DNA of 6,866 nucleotides from JBDKLC01 sp964500215 (GTDB lineage: Bacteria; Patescibacteriota; Minisyncoccia; Phycocordibacterales; CAIZLB01): positions 1-6,866 of the forward strand of contig CAZCNA010000028.1 in the NCBI GenBank assembly GCA_964500215.1, written 5' to 3'. The notes beneath the pieces are model-generated. The model saw only the letters and a program-made list of their open reading frames with translations, was not told the origin of the DNA and made no database searches. Made by a program: the position numbers and the translations under genes. Positions 6,492 to 6,866 of the stretch are shown here, piece after piece (positions within the stretch are counted from its first letter, which is position 1; every line of letters starts with the position of its first letter).

Positions 6492-6505
6492 CCTCCTCTG
6501 GGAGG
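6492..6505 (-). other. Hairpin enclosing a perfect Shine-Dalgarno sequence before a 5-codon ORF
   Basis: Read leftward, CCTCC (6505-6501) pairs with GGAGG (6496-6492) around a 4-nt loop. The right arm is part of AGAGGAGG, an ideal Shine-Dalgarno sequence. An ATG follows after a 9-nt gap (6482-6480) and opens the tiny frame M-L-L-S-I ending in TAG at 6467-6465. This is the only textbook Shine-Dalgarno sequence seen on the coding strand. It may be a leader peptide or chance within a structured repeat. Confidence 0.25.
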
Positions 6506-6510
6506 GCTCA

Positions 6511-6537
6511 AACTGGGCTCGGTCACCAGTTCTTTTT
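6511..6537 (+). terminator. Rightward hairpin plus T-run
   Basis: AACTGG (6511-6516) pairs with CCAGTT (6526-6531) around a 9-nt loop and is followed by CTTTTT on the rightward strand. This resembles a short intrinsic terminator, yet no rightward gene leads into it, so it may instead be one stem of the structured element here. Confidence 0.3.
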
Positions 6538-6550
6538 GCTTCGCAAAAAG
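6532..6550. repeat. Perfect 8-bp hairpin capped by GCGAAGC
   Basis: CTTTTTGC (6532-6539) and GCAAAAAG (6543-6550) form a perfect stem with a 3-nt loop. On the leftward strand the tip reads GCGAAGC, known from structural work as an unusually stable DNA mini-hairpin. It overlaps the T-run of the preceding hairpin. Confidence 0.6.
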
Positions 6551-6571
6551 CCTGTCGACCCCGCCTCACTC

Positions 6572-6600
6572 GGCAAGATTCGCTTCGCTCATAACTTGCC
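6572..6600. repeat. REP-like hairpin with a second GCGAAGC tip
   Basis: GGCAAG (6572-6577) pairs with CTTGCC (6595-6600). Its 17-nt loop contains GCTTCGC (6582-6588), the same GCGAAGC tip motif as the hairpin 44 bp to the left. The surrounding 6551-6620 is C-rich and unlike the nearby AT-rich promoter DNA. The arrangement resembles dispersed REP-like palindromes, but only one copy is in the window. Confidence 0.4.
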
Positions 6601-6639
6601 TTTGCTCCGGCTTTCTCACCCTTATCATACCAGCCTAAG

Positions 6640-6685
6640 AAAAAAAGAAAACGTACCTCGCATAGCTCGGTACGTTCCTTTTTTT
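6640..6685. terminator. Two-way intrinsic terminator of tRNA-Gln
   Basis: AACGTACC (6650-6657) pairs perfectly with GGTACGTT (6669-6676) around an 11-nt loop. Leftward the stem is followed by TTCTTTTTTT (6649-6640), rightward by CC and seven T's (6679-6685), so it should work in both directions. For the tRNA transcript the A-run starts one base after the encoded CCA, so the stem could extend by A-U pairs. Confidence 0.85.
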
Positions 6686-6686
6686 C

Positions 6687-6760
6687 TGGCTGGGAGACTA
6701 GGGCTCGAACCTAGATTAATGGATCCAGAGACCATTGTCCTACCATTAGACGATCTCCCA
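6687..6760 (-). tRNA. tRNA-Gln (anticodon CTG), CCA encoded
   Basis: The leftward strand folds into a full cloverleaf. The acceptor TGGGAGA pairs with TCTCCCA, discriminator G and CCA follow (6690-6687). The D stem is GTCT/GGAC with a 7-nt loop. The anticodon arm is ATGGT-CTCTGGA-TCCAT with anticodon CTG at 6728-6726, T33 and G37. The variable loop is TAAT and the T arm is CTAGG-TTCGAGC-CCTAG. U1-A72 is a known glutamine identity feature and agrees with the anticodon. The closing pair of the anticodon stem (31-39) is U-U, the only mismatch. Total length is 74 nt with CCA. It is the only tRNA in the window. Confidence 0.95.
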
Positions 6761-6865
6761 ATGTGCTTCTGGACCTTCGACGGCCACGTCCCCTTCCTCG
6801 ACATGACCTCTCTGTGATATCCAAAGCGTGTCACCAGAATACCGCTTTTTTTGGTAAAAATCAAC
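6746..6865 (-). CDS. Possible 3' end of an upstream gene running into the tRNA (doubtful)
   Basis: One leftward frame is open from the right edge to a TAA at 6748-6746, giving 39 hydrophilic, mostly acidic residues (…GHVEEGDVAVEGPEAHWEIV). It reads more like protein than the other frames here, but it would end 15 bases inside the tRNA, which is uncommon, and no family is recognised. Only sequence to the right of the window can decide. Confidence 0.2.
   Translation of the reverse strand, partial: VDFYQKKRYSGDTLWISQRGHVEEGDVAVEGPEAHWEIV
6836..6864 (-). promoter_or_regulatory. Candidate promoter for tRNA-Gln
   Basis: TTGATT (6864-6859) and TATTCT (6841-6836) lie 17 bp apart on the leftward strand, each 4/6 to the consensus. 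Transcription would start near 6829, leaving a 5' leader of about 69 nt for RNase P to remove. It competes with the possibility that a coding frame covers this stretch. Confidence 0.35.
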
Positions 6866-6866
6866 A

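Noticed and set aside
6536..6864. Open frames on both strands running through the tRNA (93 and 79 residues)
   Set aside because: Their middle parts are translations of the tRNA and terminator (e.g. GLEPRLMDPETIVLPLDDLP), a well-known source of false genes.
1..6866. Recoded UGA (Gly) as in Gracilibacteria/SR1
   Set aside because: No in-frame UGA occurs in the called genes and Trp uses TGG; the stops seen are five TAA and one TAG, compatible with the standard bacterial code.
1..6866. CRISPR array, insertion sequence with transposase, prophage or rRNA
   Set aside because: No regularly spaced direct repeats, no transposase or integrase motifs and no rRNA sequence seen.

Overview
The window looks like a piece of a bacterial chromosome from the Candidate Phyla Radiation (Patescibacteria, probably a Parcubacteria-type lineage). 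This placement is inferred from several things together. There is a DUF2339 membrane protein, a long surface protein with TPR repeats and Cys-rich Ig-like modules of the style common in those genomes, and a Y-family polymerase with the HMDGDAFF-type N-terminus typical of that group. The genes are compact, moderately AT-rich and carry hardly any Shine-Dalgarno sequences. No marker gene (rRNA, ribosomal protein) is present, so the lineage stays unproven. UGA never occurs in frame in the genes called here, which argues against the UGA=Gly code of Gracilibacteria/SR1.

Layout. The 3' part of a DUF2339-type multi-spanning membrane protein runs rightwards off the left edge and ends at 697. A perfect 10-bp hairpin (711-735) separates it from a leftward block. 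In transcription order from right to left the block holds: tRNA-Gln(CTG) with encoded CCA (6760-6687); a two-way terminator (about 6640-6685); a structured non-coding stretch of consecutive hairpins (6492-6600); a C39-like cysteine peptidase (6397-5774); a Y-family translesion DNA polymerase (dinB); an 820-residue TPR/Ig-like anchored surface protein (4372-1910); a GNAT acetyltransferase 15 nt behind it (1894-1406); and a GC-richer unrecognised 166-residue protein (1283-783).

How the parts work together. TPR gene and acetyltransferase are probably co-transcribed. The polymerase has its own control point: a dyad GTGAACATCTGTTCAC (5730-5745), containing the GAAC-N4-GTTC core of a Gram-positive-type LexA/DinR box, abuts a -10 TATACT. 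This suggests SOS control of error-prone replication, and that the longest possible start codon, which lies inside the box, is not the real one. The peptidase, polymerase and TPR genes all have a -10-like hexamer ending only 7 to 15 nt before a start codon, and no Shine-Dalgarno sequence, which suggests leaderless or very short-leader mRNAs. I see no CRISPR array, transposase, phage gene or rRNA. No unmistakable new multi-gene system is present; the best leads are the LexA box at dinB, the capped hairpins next to the tRNA, and the Cys-partitioned TPR/Ig surface protein.
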